A program made the translations under genes and the position numbers. The notes under the pieces are model-generated. The model was not told the DNA's origin. It worked only from the letters and a program-made list of their open reading frames with translations, and did not search any database. This document shows positions 38,680 to 47,983 of a stretch of DNA of 64,000 nucleotides, in pieces. This DNA is from Acetobacter cibinongensis (GTDB lineage: Bacteria > Pseudomonadota > Alphaproteobacteria > Acetobacterales > Acetobacteraceae): positions 62,001 through 126,000 of the forward strand of contig NZ_BAMV01000008.1 in assembly GCF_000963925.1 (NCBI RefSeq), in the 5' to 3' direction. Position 1 is the first letter of the stretch. Every line of letters starts with the position of its first letter.

Positions 38680-38724
38680 AAAAAGACCACACCCCGCACA
38701 GCAGGCTGGCTATGCCGTGCGGGG
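38680..38724 (-). terminator. Terminator after argH-lptM
   Basis: Minus-strand stem CCCCGCAC/GTGCGGGG (38717-38724 with 38692-38699), with a 17-base loop and a TTTTT run 7 bases after the stem. It separates argH-lptM from lysA. Confidence 0.6.
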
Positions 38725-38730
38725 GCGTGC

Positions 38731-38871
38731 TTAGTCGTTTGCCGGGTAGGAGCGAGGGTAAATAACCTTGTCCGCAGGCCCGGGCGCATGAGGGGAACCC
38801 TTTTTGCCACAGCCAGCCAGAGGCAGTGCCAGCATGGTCAGGGCCAGAATACCAAGGGTGAAGCGCATCAT
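38731..38871 (-). CDS. lptM: Small lipoprotein, LptM (YifL)-like
   Basis: 46 residues: a signal peptide and lipobox LAGCGKKG, then a short Pro-rich tail ending PRSYPAND. The LAGCGKKGPL-like start of the mature protein, small size and placement between argH and lysA match the LptM/YifL family. In E. coli LptM helps mature the LPS export pore LptD. It starts 4 bases after the argH stop; either of two adjacent ATG codons could be used. Confidence 0.78.
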   Translation of the reverse strand: MMRFTLGILALTMLALPLAGCGKKGSPHAPGPADKVIYPRSYPAND

Positions 38872-38875
38872 GCGT

Positions 38876-40318
38876 TTAGGCCTTGTCTGTTGGGGTGTTG
38901 AGCAGATCAAGCCATTTGCGGGCTTCACGCTGCACATTGCTGCCTGCTGTTCCGCCCTCGCTGGTGCGGGAGGCAATGGAGGCTTCAACGGTGAGAACAG
39001 AATAAATATCCTGCGTAATGCCGGGTTCTTCTTCCTGCATTTCTGCCAGCGTCAGTTCTGCCAGATCAACGCCCTTGGCTTCAGCCTTGGCAACCAGACG
39101 GCCAGTAACGTGATGGGCCGTGCGGAAGGGGGTTTTGAGTACCCGCACCAGCCAGTCCGCAATATCTGTGGCTGTGGAATAGCCTGACCCAGCTAGGGCG
39201 CGCATCTGGGCGGTATTGGCGGTCATGTCCCGGATCATGCCGTCACAGGCGGCCAGAGACAGGGCGGCTGCGTCTGTTGCTGCAAAAACCGGTTCTTTAT
39301 CTTCCTGCATGTCCTTGGCGTAGGCCAATGGCAGGCCTTTCATGACCGTAAGCAGGCTGACAAGGCTGCCGGTTATGCGGCCAGTCTTGGCGCGTACCAG
39401 TTCAGCAGCATCCGGGTTGCGCTTTTGCGGCATGATGGATGAGCCGGTGGTGAAGGCATCCGACAGCCGGATAAAAGAGAAAGGGGACGAGCACCAGATG
39501 ACAATTTCTTCCGCCAGACGGGAGAGGTGCATGGCCATGATGGACAGGGCGGACAGATATTCCAGAGCAAAATCCCGGTCAGAGACGGAATCGAGAGAAT
39601 TGGCGGTAGGCCGGTCAAAACCCAGCAGGCCAGCGGTCATTTTGCGATCAATGGGGAAGGATGTTCCGGCGAGGGCTGCGGACCCAAGGGGGCACTCGTT
39701 CAGGCGTTTACGGGTGTCCGCCAGACGGCCCCGGTCACGGGCCAGCATTTCTACATAGGCCATCAGATGGTGGCCGAACGTCACAGGCTGGGCTGTTTGC
39801 AGGTGCGTGAAGCCGGGCATGGGGTCGGATGCATGGGTTTCCGCCCGCTGTGCCAGCGCCCGCATAAGGGAGGCCACCTGCTGGTCCAGCCCGTCAATGG
39901 CATCCCGCACCCACAGGCGGAAGTCTGTTGCAACCTGATCGTTACGGGAGCGGGCGGTGTGCAGGCGTTTGCCTGCTTCTCCAATCCGGTCAGACAGGCG
40001 GGCTTCGATATTCATGTGAATATCTTCCAGCGCCTCTGAGAATTCAAAGTTGCCAGCCTCAATATCCTGCCCGATGCTGTTCAGGCCGTTGCGGATGGTT
40101 GCTTCATCTTCTTTCGAGATAATGCCGGTATGGGCCAGCATGGCAGCGTGGGCCAGAGACCCGGCAATATCCTGCCGCCACATGGCTTTATCAAACCCGA
40201 TTGACGCATTGATAGCCTGCATGATCTGGGATGGCCCGCCTGCAAACCGGCCACCCCACTGCATGTTGGCGTCTGCCTTTGATGGCGTTTCTGTTGTGTT
40301 GTCGCTACCCGCAGCCAT
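38876..40318 (-). CDS. argH: Argininosuccinate lyase
   Basis: Last step of arginine synthesis, splitting argininosuccinate into arginine and fumarate. The 480-residue product has [15 protein letters not shown] near the N-terminus, [33 protein letters not shown] and the fumarase/aspartase signature [16 protein letters not shown]. About 18 residues precede the usual start; an AAGGG ribosome site supports it. Confidence 0.97.
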   Translation of the reverse strand: MAAGSDNTTETPSKADANMQWGGRFAGGPSQIMQAINASIGFDKAMWRQDIAGSLAHAAMLAHTGIISKEDEATIRNGLNSIGQDIEAGNFEFSEALEDIHMNIEARLSDRIGEAGKRLHTARSRNDQVATDFRLWVRDAIDGLDQQVASLMRALAQRAETHASDPMPGFTHLQTAQPVTFGHHLMAYVEMLARDRGRLADTRKRLNECPLGSAALAGTSFPIDRKMTAGLLGFDRPTANSLDSVSDRDFALEYLSALSIMAMHLSRLAEEIVIWCSSPFSFIRLSDAFTTGSSIMPQKRNPDAAELVRAKTGRITGSLVSLLTVMKGLPLAYAKDMQEDKEPVFAATDAAALSLAACDGMIRDMTANTAQMRALAGSGYSTATDIADWLVRVLKTPFRTAHHVTGRLVAKAEAKGVDLAELTLAEMQEEEPGITQDIYSVLTVEASIASRTSEGGTAGSNVQREARKWLDLLNTPTDKA

Positions 40319-40537
40319 ATCCAGCCCTTACCCGTGTCCTTAGAAAAACCTGATGGGAGAAACCCCGCACCCTACTGATGCAACGCCGCTGGCGCAAACG
40401 GCAGTTGCACACGGCAGCATAATTCCCATCTGTTTTGGTAGCGGGGCAGCCTTGTTACGCCAACCGCTTTTGGCCTAGCCGCAGAGAAGTTATCCTGACA
40501 GAGTAGGATTAACGCGTTATTTTAGGAGTTTGTTTTT

Positions 40538-40855
40538 ATGAGCACGACCCAGAAACTTGAGACATTCGGCGTGATTGACCCCGGCCCCAACGTCCTGCTG
40601 GAAGTGATCCGCGCACCCAATGCCATTGAAGCCGTGAAGCGCCTTGAAACCAAAATGCGGGGTGCTGACTACGTGAGCGGTCGCGTTTACGCAGAAGGCG
40701 GTGAAAACTCGCTGGAAGGGAAAGGCCCGGCCTACCTGGTTTATAACCTGACCGACTCCGGGCTGGATGAAGAAGGTCTGGCTGGCGGTGATGCCGGTCT
40801 GGTGCGGGACCGCGCCGAGGAAGTTGGCGTCTTTACCTCCACCCCCAAAAACTAA
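40538..40855 (+). CDS. Small acidic protein of unknown function
   Basis: The 105-residue product has no signal or membrane segment, is acidic (especially the last 35 residues) and probably a compact cytoplasmic alpha/beta protein (NVLLEVIRAPNAIEAVKRLE, then GPAYLVYNLTDS). I do not recognise it. A clear TTAGGAG ribosome site and typical codon use support it as real. The 219-base spacer behind it, from divergent argH, probably contains its promoter. Confidence 0.75.
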   Translation: MSTTQKLETFGVIDPGPNVLLEVIRAPNAIEAVKRLETKMRGADYVSGRVYAEGGENSLEGKGPAYLVYNLTDSGLDEEGLAGGDAGLVRDRAEEVGVFTSTPKN

Positions 40856-40975
40856 AACTATCTGGCTGGAGCGCCTTTAAGCGTGGGCGTTCCATCCACG
40901 GCTGTGCAAGTGCACGCGGCCAGTAAGATGCGCCCACCAGCGCAAGGCGTGAGAGAGAACGGAGCAGATAAGGTT

Positions 40976-41779
40976 ATGGCGGCATTAGAAGCGGATTATC
41001 CCCCATGCGTTGCAGTTTTTGGCACGGATGGAGGGAGCCCGTTCGTGCTGGTCAGTGACCATGCGGGGCAGGCTGTTCCTCCAGAGATGGACGGTTTGGG
41101 GCTGAGTGCTGCTGAGCGTGCCCGGCACATCGGCTGGGATATCGGGATTGACGGGGTAGGGCGTGCCCTGTCCCGTAAATTACATTGTGTGCTGATAGAG
41201 CAGGTTTATTCCCGTCTGGTGATTGACTGTAACCGGGCACCGGGGCACCCCACCTCCATCGTGACCGTCAGTGATGGGACACAGGTTCCGGCCAATCAGG
41301 ACCTGACAGCCGCGCAGCGTGCAGCGCGGGAAAATGCCATTCTTCACCCCTACCATGACCGGATTACGCAGGAGCTGGATGCACGGTTGGGCAGGCCCAC
41401 CGTTGTTGTGGCGCTGCACAGCTTTACGCCGAGCATGAACGCTGTTGCACGGCCTTGGCAGGTAGGCTTGCTGCATAACCGGGACCCGCGCCTTGCTCAT
41501 ATTATGATTGACCTTCTGGCACAGGAAGGCCTGACAGTTGGGGATAATCAGCCCTACGCGCTCACGGAAACATCGGACTACACTATTCCCAAACATGGTG
41601 AGCAACGCGGCCTGCCGCATATGGAAATTGAGATCAGGCAAGACCTGATTACTGAGCCGGAGGGGCAGGAAGAATGGGCTGAGCGCCTTGCCCGCCTGCT
41701 TCCAAAAGCGTGGGCGCTGTTTTGCGCGCAGTACCCGGCACACCAGCCCACAGCCCAGATGCAGGATGCAACGGTATGA
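40976..41779 (+). CDS. N-formylglutamate amidohydrolase family protein
   Basis: The 267-residue product has VLVSDHAGQAVPPEM, HIGWDIGIDGV, YSRLVIDCNR and ALHSFTP, the motifs of the zinc-type N-formylglutamate amidohydrolase (HutG-like) family, plus a C-terminal HMEIEIRQDLI. These enzymes remove formyl from N-formylglutamate in histidine breakdown, but no other hut gene is nearby, so the substrate may differ. The ATG at 40976, after AAGG, gives the family N-terminus; an in-frame start at 40883 is less likely. It overlaps aroE by 4 bases. Confidence 0.82.
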   Translation: MAALEADYPPCVAVFGTDGGSPFVLVSDHAGQAVPPEMDGLGLSAAERARHIGWDIGIDGVGRALSRKLHCVLIEQVYSRLVIDCNRAPGHPTSIVTVSDGTQVPANQDLTAAQRAARENAILHPYHDRITQELDARLGRPTVVVALHSFTPSMNAVARPWQVGLLHNRDPRLAHIMIDLLAQEGLTVGDNQPYALTETSDYTIPKHGEQRGLPHMEIEIRQDLITEPEGQEEWAERLARLLPKAWALFCAQYPAHQPTAQMQDATV

Positions 41780-42648
41780 GTACCAGGCAGCCAGACCTCA
41801 CCGACCTTCCGCGCCAGAGAGTAACAGGTAAGGCGCGTCTTGCCGGTGTGCTGGGATGGCCGGTTTCCCACTCCCGCTCGCCACGCCTGCATAATTACTG
41901 GTTGGCCCGCTATGGGATTGATGGAGCCTATGTGCCACTGCCCGTAAAGCCGGAACAGTTTGCTCTAGCTGTCAAAGGTTTGCAGGCGGCCGGGTTCAGG
42001 GGGGCAAACGTCACCATACCGCATAAAGAGGCTGCTTATGCTCTGGCGGATGAGCTTGACCATTCTGCCCGGCGCGCAGGCGCTGTAAACACGCTTATTT
42101 TTGAAGAAAACGGATCCATTCGTGGGCTTTCAACGGATGGGGACGGCTTTGTGGCCAGTCTGGAAAGTGCAGGCCATACCCCCAAAGGTAGGGCTTTGCT
42201 GCTTGGGGCGGGCGGGGCCGCGCGCTCTGTTGCTGCGGCCTTGCAGGACCACGGGGTTCAGGTTGCTGTCAGTAACCGGACGCAGGACCGCGCAGAGGCA
42301 CTGGCACACGCATTGTCCGGTCTGGACGTTGTGCCGTGGGATGTGTGGGAGGAGCGGTTGGGAGCCTATGACCTGCTGGTCAACACCACGTCCCTCGGGA
42401 TGGAAGGCGGCCCGGACCCGATGTTCCGCCCGAGTTTACAGCATGCCGCACCCCATCTGGTTGTGGCGGACATTGTCTATGTCCCGCGCTTGACCCCACT
42501 TTTGGCAGAGGCTGAGCAAAAAGGCCTGAAAACCGTTGGTGGGCTGGGTATGCTCCTGCATCAGGCCCGGTTGGGTTTCAGGGAATGGTACGGGCATGAC
42601 CCGGAAGTAGATGCGGAACTTGAGGCTTATGTGCGTGCCAGTCTGTAA
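41776..42648 (+). CDS. aroE: Shikimate dehydrogenase
   Basis: NADPH-dependent reduction of 3-dehydroshikimate in aromatic amino-acid synthesis. The 290-residue product has GVLGWPVSHSRSPRLHNYWL, NVTIPHKEAAY (catalytic Lys), LLGAGGAARSVAAAL (nucleotide loop), VSNRTQDRAE and NTTSLGMEGG. The ATG at 41776 overlaps the previous stop by 4 bases. The aroE-coaE-dnaQ order is common in alphaproteobacteria. Confidence 0.96.
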   Translation: MSTRQPDLTDLPRQRVTGKARLAGVLGWPVSHSRSPRLHNYWLARYGIDGAYVPLPVKPEQFALAVKGLQAAGFRGANVTIPHKEAAYALADELDHSARRAGAVNTLIFEENGSIRGLSTDGDGFVASLESAGHTPKGRALLLGAGGAARSVAAALQDHGVQVAVSNRTQDRAEALAHALSGLDVVPWDVWEERLGAYDLLVNTTSLGMEGGPDPMFRPSLQHAAPHLVVADIVYVPRLTPLLAEAEQKGLKTVGGLGMLLHQARLGFREWYGHDPEVDAELEAYVRASL

Positions 42649-42675
42649 CCAGCGCAGATTTGGTTAGTAGAGGCT

Positions 42676-43308
42676 ATGGCAGGAGGGCAGGTGATCCAGC
42701 GCAGGCAGTGTCATGGTGGTTTGCACATTCTCGGCCTGACTGGCGGCATGGGGATGGGCAAAAGCACGGTTGCAACCATGCTGGCCAAAGCTGGCCTGCC
42801 TGTTTTTGATGCCGATGCAACAGTGCGTGCGCTTCAGGCTGATGGCGGAGCAGCATTGCCTGCCATCAAGGCGCTTGTGCCTGGGGCTGTACAGCATGAT
42901 CATCTGGACCGTGGGGTATTACGCCGTGCCGTTGTTGCGCAGCCCGGTTTGCTCCGGCAGCTTGAGCGGGTGATGCACCCACTGGTATGGGCAGCGCGCA
43001 ACCGTTTTCTGGCCTATCATCGGCGCATTGGCACAGCATGGGTTGTGCTGGATGTTCCTTTGTTGTTTGAAACCGGGAGCAACCGGATCTGTGACCATGT
43101 TCTGGTTGTGTCTGCGCCCGCGTTGATACAGGCCGCTCGTATTGCCCGCAGGCGTGGCGTGCCGGTGGCAGAGGCCCGAAAGCTGATTGCCCGCCAGATG
43201 CCGGATGCCCGTAAAAGGCTGCTGGCCGATACAGTTATAGAAACCGGCGTAGCCTTGCCAGAAACACGGCGGCAGGTGCGCTCTTTCCTGAAAGTTCTGA
43301 CGTCATGA
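42676..43308 (+). CDS. coaE: Dephospho-CoA kinase
   Basis: Last step of coenzyme A synthesis. The 210-residue P-loop kinase has GLTGGMGMGKSTVATML, DADATVRALQ, HPLVWAARNRF and DVPLLFETG. Length is typical. The N-terminal 15 residues before the fold are extra; no better start is seen. It overlaps dnaQ by 4 bases. Confidence 0.95.
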   Translation: MAGGQVIQRRQCHGGLHILGLTGGMGMGKSTVATMLAKAGLPVFDADATVRALQADGGAALPAIKALVPGAVQHDHLDRGVLRRAVVAQPGLLRQLERVMHPLVWAARNRFLAYHRRIGTAWVVLDVPLLFETGSNRICDHVLVVSAPALIQAARIARRRGVPVAEARKLIARQMPDARKRLLADTVIETGVALPETRRQVRSFLKVLTS

Positions 43309-43979
43309 AACGCTCTATCCTGTTTGATACGGAAACCACGGGGCTGGACCCGGCGACCGGCGATAGAGTGATTGAAATTGCAGCGCTTGAACTGGTGGGG
43401 GATCTGCCAACCGGCAACACTTTCCATGTGCTGCTCGACCCTGAGCGGGATGTGCCCGAGGAAGCCAGCCGCGTGCATGGTTTTACGCGGGCCGACCTTG
43501 AAGGTAAGCCAAAGTTTGCAGAGGTGGTGCAGGACTTCATGGCGTTCATCGGGGATGATGCGCTGATTGCCCATAATGCCCGGTTTGACTTTGGTTTTCT
43601 GAATGCGGAACTGAAACTGGCGGGGCATAAGCCGCTGGATATGGGGCGCATGGTGGATACACTGGATATGGCGCGTGAGCGTTTTCCCGGTATGCCCAAC
43701 AGCCTGGATGCCCTGTGCCGCCGTTTTGGGGTCGATCTGTCTGCCCGTACAACCCACAACGCCTTGCTTGACTGTAAATTGCTGGCGGAAGTGTATGTTG
43801 AACTGATGGGCGGCCGCCAGCACGGGTTGGGTCTGGTGGCGGAGGGCGGTCAGGCCCCCAGTGTTATTTATGATGCGCCAACCCGCCGTCAGGTCGTGCG
43901 CGTTGTTCCCACCCCTCAGGAAATGGCGGCGCACAGCGCCTTTGTTGAAAAACTGAGTGATGCTGTCTGGAATACGTAA
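43305..43979 (+). CDS. dnaQ: DNA polymerase III epsilon subunit (proofreading exonuclease)
   Basis: 3'-5' exonuclease of the replicative polymerase. The 224-residue DEDDh nuclease has Exo I FDTETTGLDP, Exo II HNARFDFGFL and Exo III HNALLDCKLLAEVYVEL. The C-terminal tail is the segment that binds the polymerase alpha subunit in E. coli. Its start overlaps coaE. Confidence 0.96.
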   Translation: MKRSILFDTETTGLDPATGDRVIEIAALELVGDLPTGNTFHVLLDPERDVPEEASRVHGFTRADLEGKPKFAEVVQDFMAFIGDDALIAHNARFDFGFLNAELKLAGHKPLDMGRMVDTLDMARERFPGMPNSLDALCRRFGVDLSARTTHNALLDCKLLAEVYVELMGGRQHGLGLVAEGGQAPSVIYDAPTRRQVVRVVPTPQEMAAHSAFVEKLSDAVWNT

Positions 43980-44136
43980 TGGTTCCAACGAGTACTATTT
44001 TTTTTGTGAGTGGTATTTGTGAGTGGCGTTGTGTTTCCTCTTCTTCTAAAACATGGCACAACAGTATGACGTCAGTTTTTCAGGCCTCTGCCGGGCAAGG
44101 ATATGGTCCGCCAGTCGTAATGTAAGGAGCCTCTTG

Positions 44137-44634
44137 ATGCGTTCTGCATCTGTTCGCGTGTTTGCTGCTATGGCTTTGGCCAGCATGTGGTCCCTTACCG
44201 CATGCGCTCAGTCGCCATTAGGGCCGGAAACAGGCAAGGTTTCTTTCCACACGCGGTCAGCAGACCTGGGTGTAGGGTACACGTGGGGACAAGGGATTTT
44301 GACCTACGGTGACCGTACTTATCCGTTCACCATCAAAGGTGCCTCCGCTGCGGCTATCGGCTATTCAAGTGGCGTCAGCGTTGGCAAGGTGTATAACCTG
44401 AACCGCGTAGAAGATTTTGCCGGTACGTTCTGGGCCTTAACCGGGGAAGCGACCGTAGGTCGCGGTGTCAGCGGTGTGCTGATGGAAAACGACAACGGCG
44501 TGCGCATCCGTCTTGATTACACCCGGAGTGGTGCCCGGTTGGCTGCGTCGCCCGAACGCCTGACCATCCGTTTGGTGAAAGGTGCTGCCTCAGCCAAAGA
44601 GGCATCCAAACCAGCGTCGTCTTCCACTAAATAA
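44137..44634 (+). CDS. Small conserved lipoprotein of unknown function
   Basis: The 165-residue product starts MRSASVRVFAAMALASMWSLTAC, a signal peptide with lipobox LTAC (Cys23). The mature part has GVGYTWGQGILTYGDRTYPF, then VYNLNRVEDFAGTFWA, a glycine-rich beta pattern that resembles periplasmic proteins of Rhodospirillales, but I cannot name a family. The start after TAAGGAG is clear. The tail is Ser/Lys/Ala-rich. Confidence 0.75.
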   Translation: MRSASVRVFAAMALASMWSLTACAQSPLGPETGKVSFHTRSADLGVGYTWGQGILTYGDRTYPFTIKGASAAAIGYSSGVSVGKVYNLNRVEDFAGTFWALTGEATVGRGVSGVLMENDNGVRIRLDYTRSGARLAASPERLTIRLVKGAASAKEASKPASSSTK

Positions 44635-44661
44635 AGCAGCCTCTTCGCAGTTTCTCTGACA

Positions 44662-44710
44662 GTCCGGCAGGGTCAAGGCCCGTGCCGGACAAGAGAGTTT
44701 CCTGTTTTTT
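44662..44710 (+). terminator. Possible terminator between convergent genes
   Basis: Stem GTCCGGCA/TGCCGGAC (44662-44669 with 44683-44690), extended by an AGAGA/TCTCT pairing, with a T-run at 44705-44710. The T-run is 14 bases past the main stem, so strength is doubtful. Confidence 0.4.
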
Positions 44711-44720
44711 GTAGGTGGGT

Positions 44721-45833
44721 TTACCGCCGCATCAAGTGTTGCACCGTGTTACGCAACACGGTGCTTTCTTCAAAATAAAGCAAGGCTCTCTGGCGACCGG
44801 CAGCACCCATTCTGTGCCGTAAGGCCGGGTTGAGCGCCAAAGTCCGCAGGGCCGAAGCCAGTGGGGCTACTTTTGCCGGTGGCACAAGCAGGCCTGTCTC
44901 GTTTTGCACGACCTGCTCTCTCGGGCCACGAATATCGGTGCTGACCACTGGCAGACCTGTCAGCATGGCCTCGATAATGGACATTGGCAGGCCTTCAAAA
45001 TGGCTCGGCAGGGTGAAAATATCAGCCGCAGCCAAAAGTGCCGGAATGTCGGTGCGATACCCCAGGCATTTCAGGCGTGACCCTAAAGCAGCCCGCGCCT
45101 TGGTAAAGCTGGCATTCAGCACTGACCCGTGGTCAGAGTCCAGACGGTCTCCCACAACCCAGAGCTGGGCCTGTGGCACGCTCTCCATAGCCTCAAGCAG
45201 TTCCGGGTAGCCTTTGTGACGCACAAGGCGTGACACCGCGATAATGACCGGCGTGCCGTCATCCGCGCCAAGCTCCTGACGGATGCGGGTGCGTGCAATT
45301 GGGTCGGGCTTAAAGCGTGTACCATCCCGGCCATTGCCAATGGCAATGGGCCTGCGGTGAATGTGAAGGCGGCGGGCGTCTGCTGCTTCCTCTTTTGAAA
45401 CAGTCAGGTAGGTGTTGGTCAGCGACCCACATAGCTTTTCGAGTACAAGAGAAAGCAGGCGTCTGCCTTTGGAGCCGGGCTGGTTGAACAAAAAGCCGTG
45501 GCATGTGTAGGCAATGTGCGGCACGCCGCATAGTTTGGCTGCAACACGCGCCAGAATGCCTGAAATAGGCATATGGGCGTGTACCATATCCGGTTTTTCA
45601 CGGCGGATAAGGCGCACCAATGCCAGAAACGCCTTAGCCTGACCGAGTGGGGAAAAAGACCGGACAAAAGGCAATGTCTCAACCCGGAACCCCTCGGCTC
45701 TGGGTTGTTTGAGAAATGGTCCATCCGCACACACGCCAATGACCTCATGCCCCTCATCCCGAAGGCTCCGCATGAGGGGGAGAATAAATTGCGTGAGGGC
45801 GAAATCGACATTGGTAATTTCGAGAATTTTCAC
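44721..45833 (-). CDS. GT4-family glycosyltransferase
   Basis: The 370-residue GT-B enzyme has the N-terminal Rossmann half (DEGHEVIGVCADG, VHAHMPISGILARVAAKL). The donor-binding half contains VSRLVRHKGYPELLEAM and the EX7E region EGLPMSIIEAMLTGLPVV. Such enzymes add sugars to lipid-linked glycans or surface polysaccharides in the cytoplasm. The first codon is GTG, 7 bases after the stop of the heparinase-like gene, so the two are cotranscribed. Sugar and acceptor unknown. Confidence 0.88.
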   Translation of the reverse strand: MKILEITNVDFALTQFILPLMRSLRDEGHEVIGVCADGPFLKQPRAEGFRVETLPFVRSFSPLGQAKAFLALVRLIRREKPDMVHAHMPISGILARVAAKLCGVPHIAYTCHGFLFNQPGSKGRRLLSLVLEKLCGSLTNTYLTVSKEEAADARRLHIHRRPIAIGNGRDGTRFKPDPIARTRIRQELGADDGTPVIIAVSRLVRHKGYPELLEAMESVPQAQLWVVGDRLDSDHGSVLNASFTKARAALGSRLKCLGYRTDIPALLAAADIFTLPSHFEGLPMSIIEAMLTGLPVVSTDIRGPREQVVQNETGLLVPPAKVAPLASALRTLALNPALRHRMGAAGRQRALLYFEESTVLRNTVQHLMRR

Positions 45834-45840
45834 GAAAGGC

Positions 45841-47934
45841 TCATTCGCTCACAAGAGACAGCGCCCAGCGAATAGGCGGGCAGGGAAGTGGCTGGGGTTG
45901 TGTGGGGTGTGCAAAAGGCAGCGGGGAGGACACATCTTCTGCTGCGGCAGCCCTGGCTTCTTCCACGCGGCGTGCCTGACGGGCTGCGGCTTCCTCTGCA
46001 CGGGCCTGTTCTGCAAACAGGGTTTCCGCCATGCTGGCTGTCCGGGCGTGGGAGGTGGAATAATGCAGGTGCGTCACCCCTGCCAGTAGGGTTGGGATGC
46101 TGTCGGCTGGGGGCGGATCACGCGGGATAGGTGCGTAATCATCTTCCTCCGCTTCGGCTTGCTGGAATGTTGTGTGCTGGTCCTCTGCAGCCGGTTCAAA
46201 ATGCTGCGGTTCTTCAGGGTAGGCGGGGTAGGGGTCGTGGTCGGGAGTGTCATGATGCACGAACTGTGACACATCCTGATAGTCTGATACCGGGTGTTCC
46301 TGTTCTGCATCACAGGGAGCCTCATTATAGGCTGTTTCATCCTGTGCGCTGACGTGCTCTTCACTATCGGCCACGGGGTCAGCTTCCTCCGCTACGGGCG
46401 GGAGAAGGGGAGTAAGAACAATCTGGTAGGTCGAGGCACGATGCGTGCCACCCAGATAGACACTTTCTTCTATTGTTGCGTGGGCATCTGACTGAAAGAG
46501 CCAGCTTTCTTCTTCCGTATAAAGGAGGAAGCCGTTTTCCGTCTGTTCAATCGTGACATCGGGGTGCAGGTGAAACCGCACGCAGAAGTCTGTGCGGGTG
46601 CCGCCCGGTAGAGTTTCCTCCCCACGCAGGGTCTGGCCTTCGCGGCCCAGATAAATCTGGCGCGTGTAGGTGCCGCCGCCTTGTTTGGAATACCCGTCAT
46701 GGGTCATGTACAGCCAGTGTGCACCATCAAGGCTGGCATTGTTGCGGGTCACTTTTGGCCGACGCGCCACACCGCCTGCGGCTGTTAGATCAAGTGGCGA
46801 GAGGTCTTTAAATTCCAGAACGGAGTGAGCGGCCGCATGGCGCAGAGCTTGTGACCAGCCCGGCTGGCTGCTGGAGCCGCAATTGACAATAATACGTTGC
46901 TTGCCAGACGAAAATTCAAAAGACAGCATACCCGCGTGGGCTGTGGTGTCATGCCCTGCCGGGGGGGCTGTCCCGGCATCGGCCAAGAGTAAAGTGCGGC
47001 CACTTGCCAGCCGGACATATCCGCTTTCGGGCTGGCTGGCAGCCATGACACGGCTGCGGGAGGCTCGGCTTAAAACATGCTCAACCCAGTTTGGGTCCCG
47101 CTCGGTGCTGCCATTAAACACCATCAGGCCGCCATCGCTATGGCGCATGGCGCGGAGCACGGGGGCAGCGCGGTTGGCCGTTTCCATCAACGCTGTGGGG
47201 AGTGGTAAGCGGGAGGTCTGAAGAATACTCAGCATCTCGGCCATTTCACGCACGGCCTGAAGCTGATTTTCCGGGTTGCGGGTGATGTGGCTGCCATCTG
47301 GTAGAAACTGCTGCGTAATGGCCGCATCAATCAGTTTGAGGTAGCGGTGCAGAAAGTCCTGCTGTTCGGGCAGGGCTACTGCTACGGCAAGCAGTCCTTT
47401 CAGGGCGGTCAGGGCGTGCCAGTTGTCCGCACCCTCGGGCATGAGCGCCATGATGGAGCGCCCTTCCATAATAAGGGCAGCCATAAGGGACTGTCGGAAA
47501 TGCTCATCTGCCGCAGCGGCAAAAAATTCGTAATAGGACAGCCAGGAGGCAAGCCGCGCACCCGTAATGGCGGGATCAGACACAGGGCGTTCTGGCCCCG
47601 GAATGCTCACCCATGTTGCTACAAGACTGCGGGCTTTAATGCGGGCTGATTCAGCCCCCAGTTCACGCAGGTCACGGAGCCATTCAAAACTTTGTAGCCA
47701 ACGGCGGTAAGCCTCAGGCCAGCTTGGATTGTCCCATTGGCCATGCTGGAGATGACGCGTAGTGCCATCAAACAGCGTCTGGTTGCGCACAAACCGCTCC
47801 CCGACCGTGGGGTTGCCGGGCCACGGGTCGCGCAATGTCTGAGCCGGGGTAGACGGAACACGGCCAAAGCCCCCCAGCGGGTTACGCATGGCAAGGGTCA
47901 GGCGGGCATCACGGGTCCAGCGGCGCAACGACAT
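45841..47934 (-). CDS. Heparinase II/III-family protein with long acidic tail
   Basis: About 697 residues. The N-terminal half is the alpha-alpha barrel of polysaccharide lyase-like proteins (WPEAYRRWLQSFEWLRDL). The middle is the heparinase II/III beta-sandwich domain (YVRLASGRTLLLADAGTAPP, SHNACHS-like AHSVLEFKDLSP). The last 184 residues (about 514-697) are Glu/Asp/Pro/His-rich and then Ala/Arg/Glu-rich, probably disordered. No signal peptide is seen, so a cytoplasmic or unusual location is likely. The ATG at 47934 (MSLRRWTRDAR) is preferred; a start at 47994 would overlap rpe. Family substrate in alphaproteobacteria is unknown. Confidence 0.85.
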   Translation of the reverse strand: MSLRRWTRDARLTLAMRNPLGGFGRVPSTPAQTLRDPWPGNPTVGERFVRNQTLFDGTTRHLQHGQWDNPSWPEAYRRWLQSFEWLRDLRELGAESARIKARSLVATWVSIPGPERPVSDPAITGARLASWLSYYEFFAAAADEHFRQSLMAALIMEGRSIMALMPEGADNWHALTALKGLLAVAVALPEQQDFLHRYLKLIDAAITQQFLPDGSHITRNPENQLQAVREMAEMLSILQTSRLPLPTALMETANRAAPVLRAMRHSDGGLMVFNGSTERDPNWVEHVLSRASRSRVMAASQPESGYVRLASGRTLLLADAGTAPPAGHDTTAHAGMLSFEFSSGKQRIIVNCGSSSQPGWSQALRHAAAHSVLEFKDLSPLDLTAAGGVARRPKVTRNNASLDGAHWLYMTHDGYSKQGGGTYTRQIYLGREGQTLRGEETLPGGTRTDFCVRFHLHPDVTIEQTENGFLLYTEEESWLFQSDAHATIEESVYLGGTHRASTYQIVLTPLLPPVAEEADPVADSEEHVSAQDETAYNEAPCDAEQEHPVSDYQDVSQFVHHDTPDHDPYPAYPEEPQHFEPAAEDQHTTFQQAEAEEDDYAPIPRDPPPADSIPTLLAGVTHLHYSTSHARTASMAETLFAEQARAEEAAARQARRVEEARAAAAEDVSSPLPFAHPTQPQPLPCPPIRWALSLVSE

Positions 47935-47983
47935 TGGAAATTTTCTGCTCCGGAGCAAGAGGGCGGGAAAGGCGAAGCCGGTT

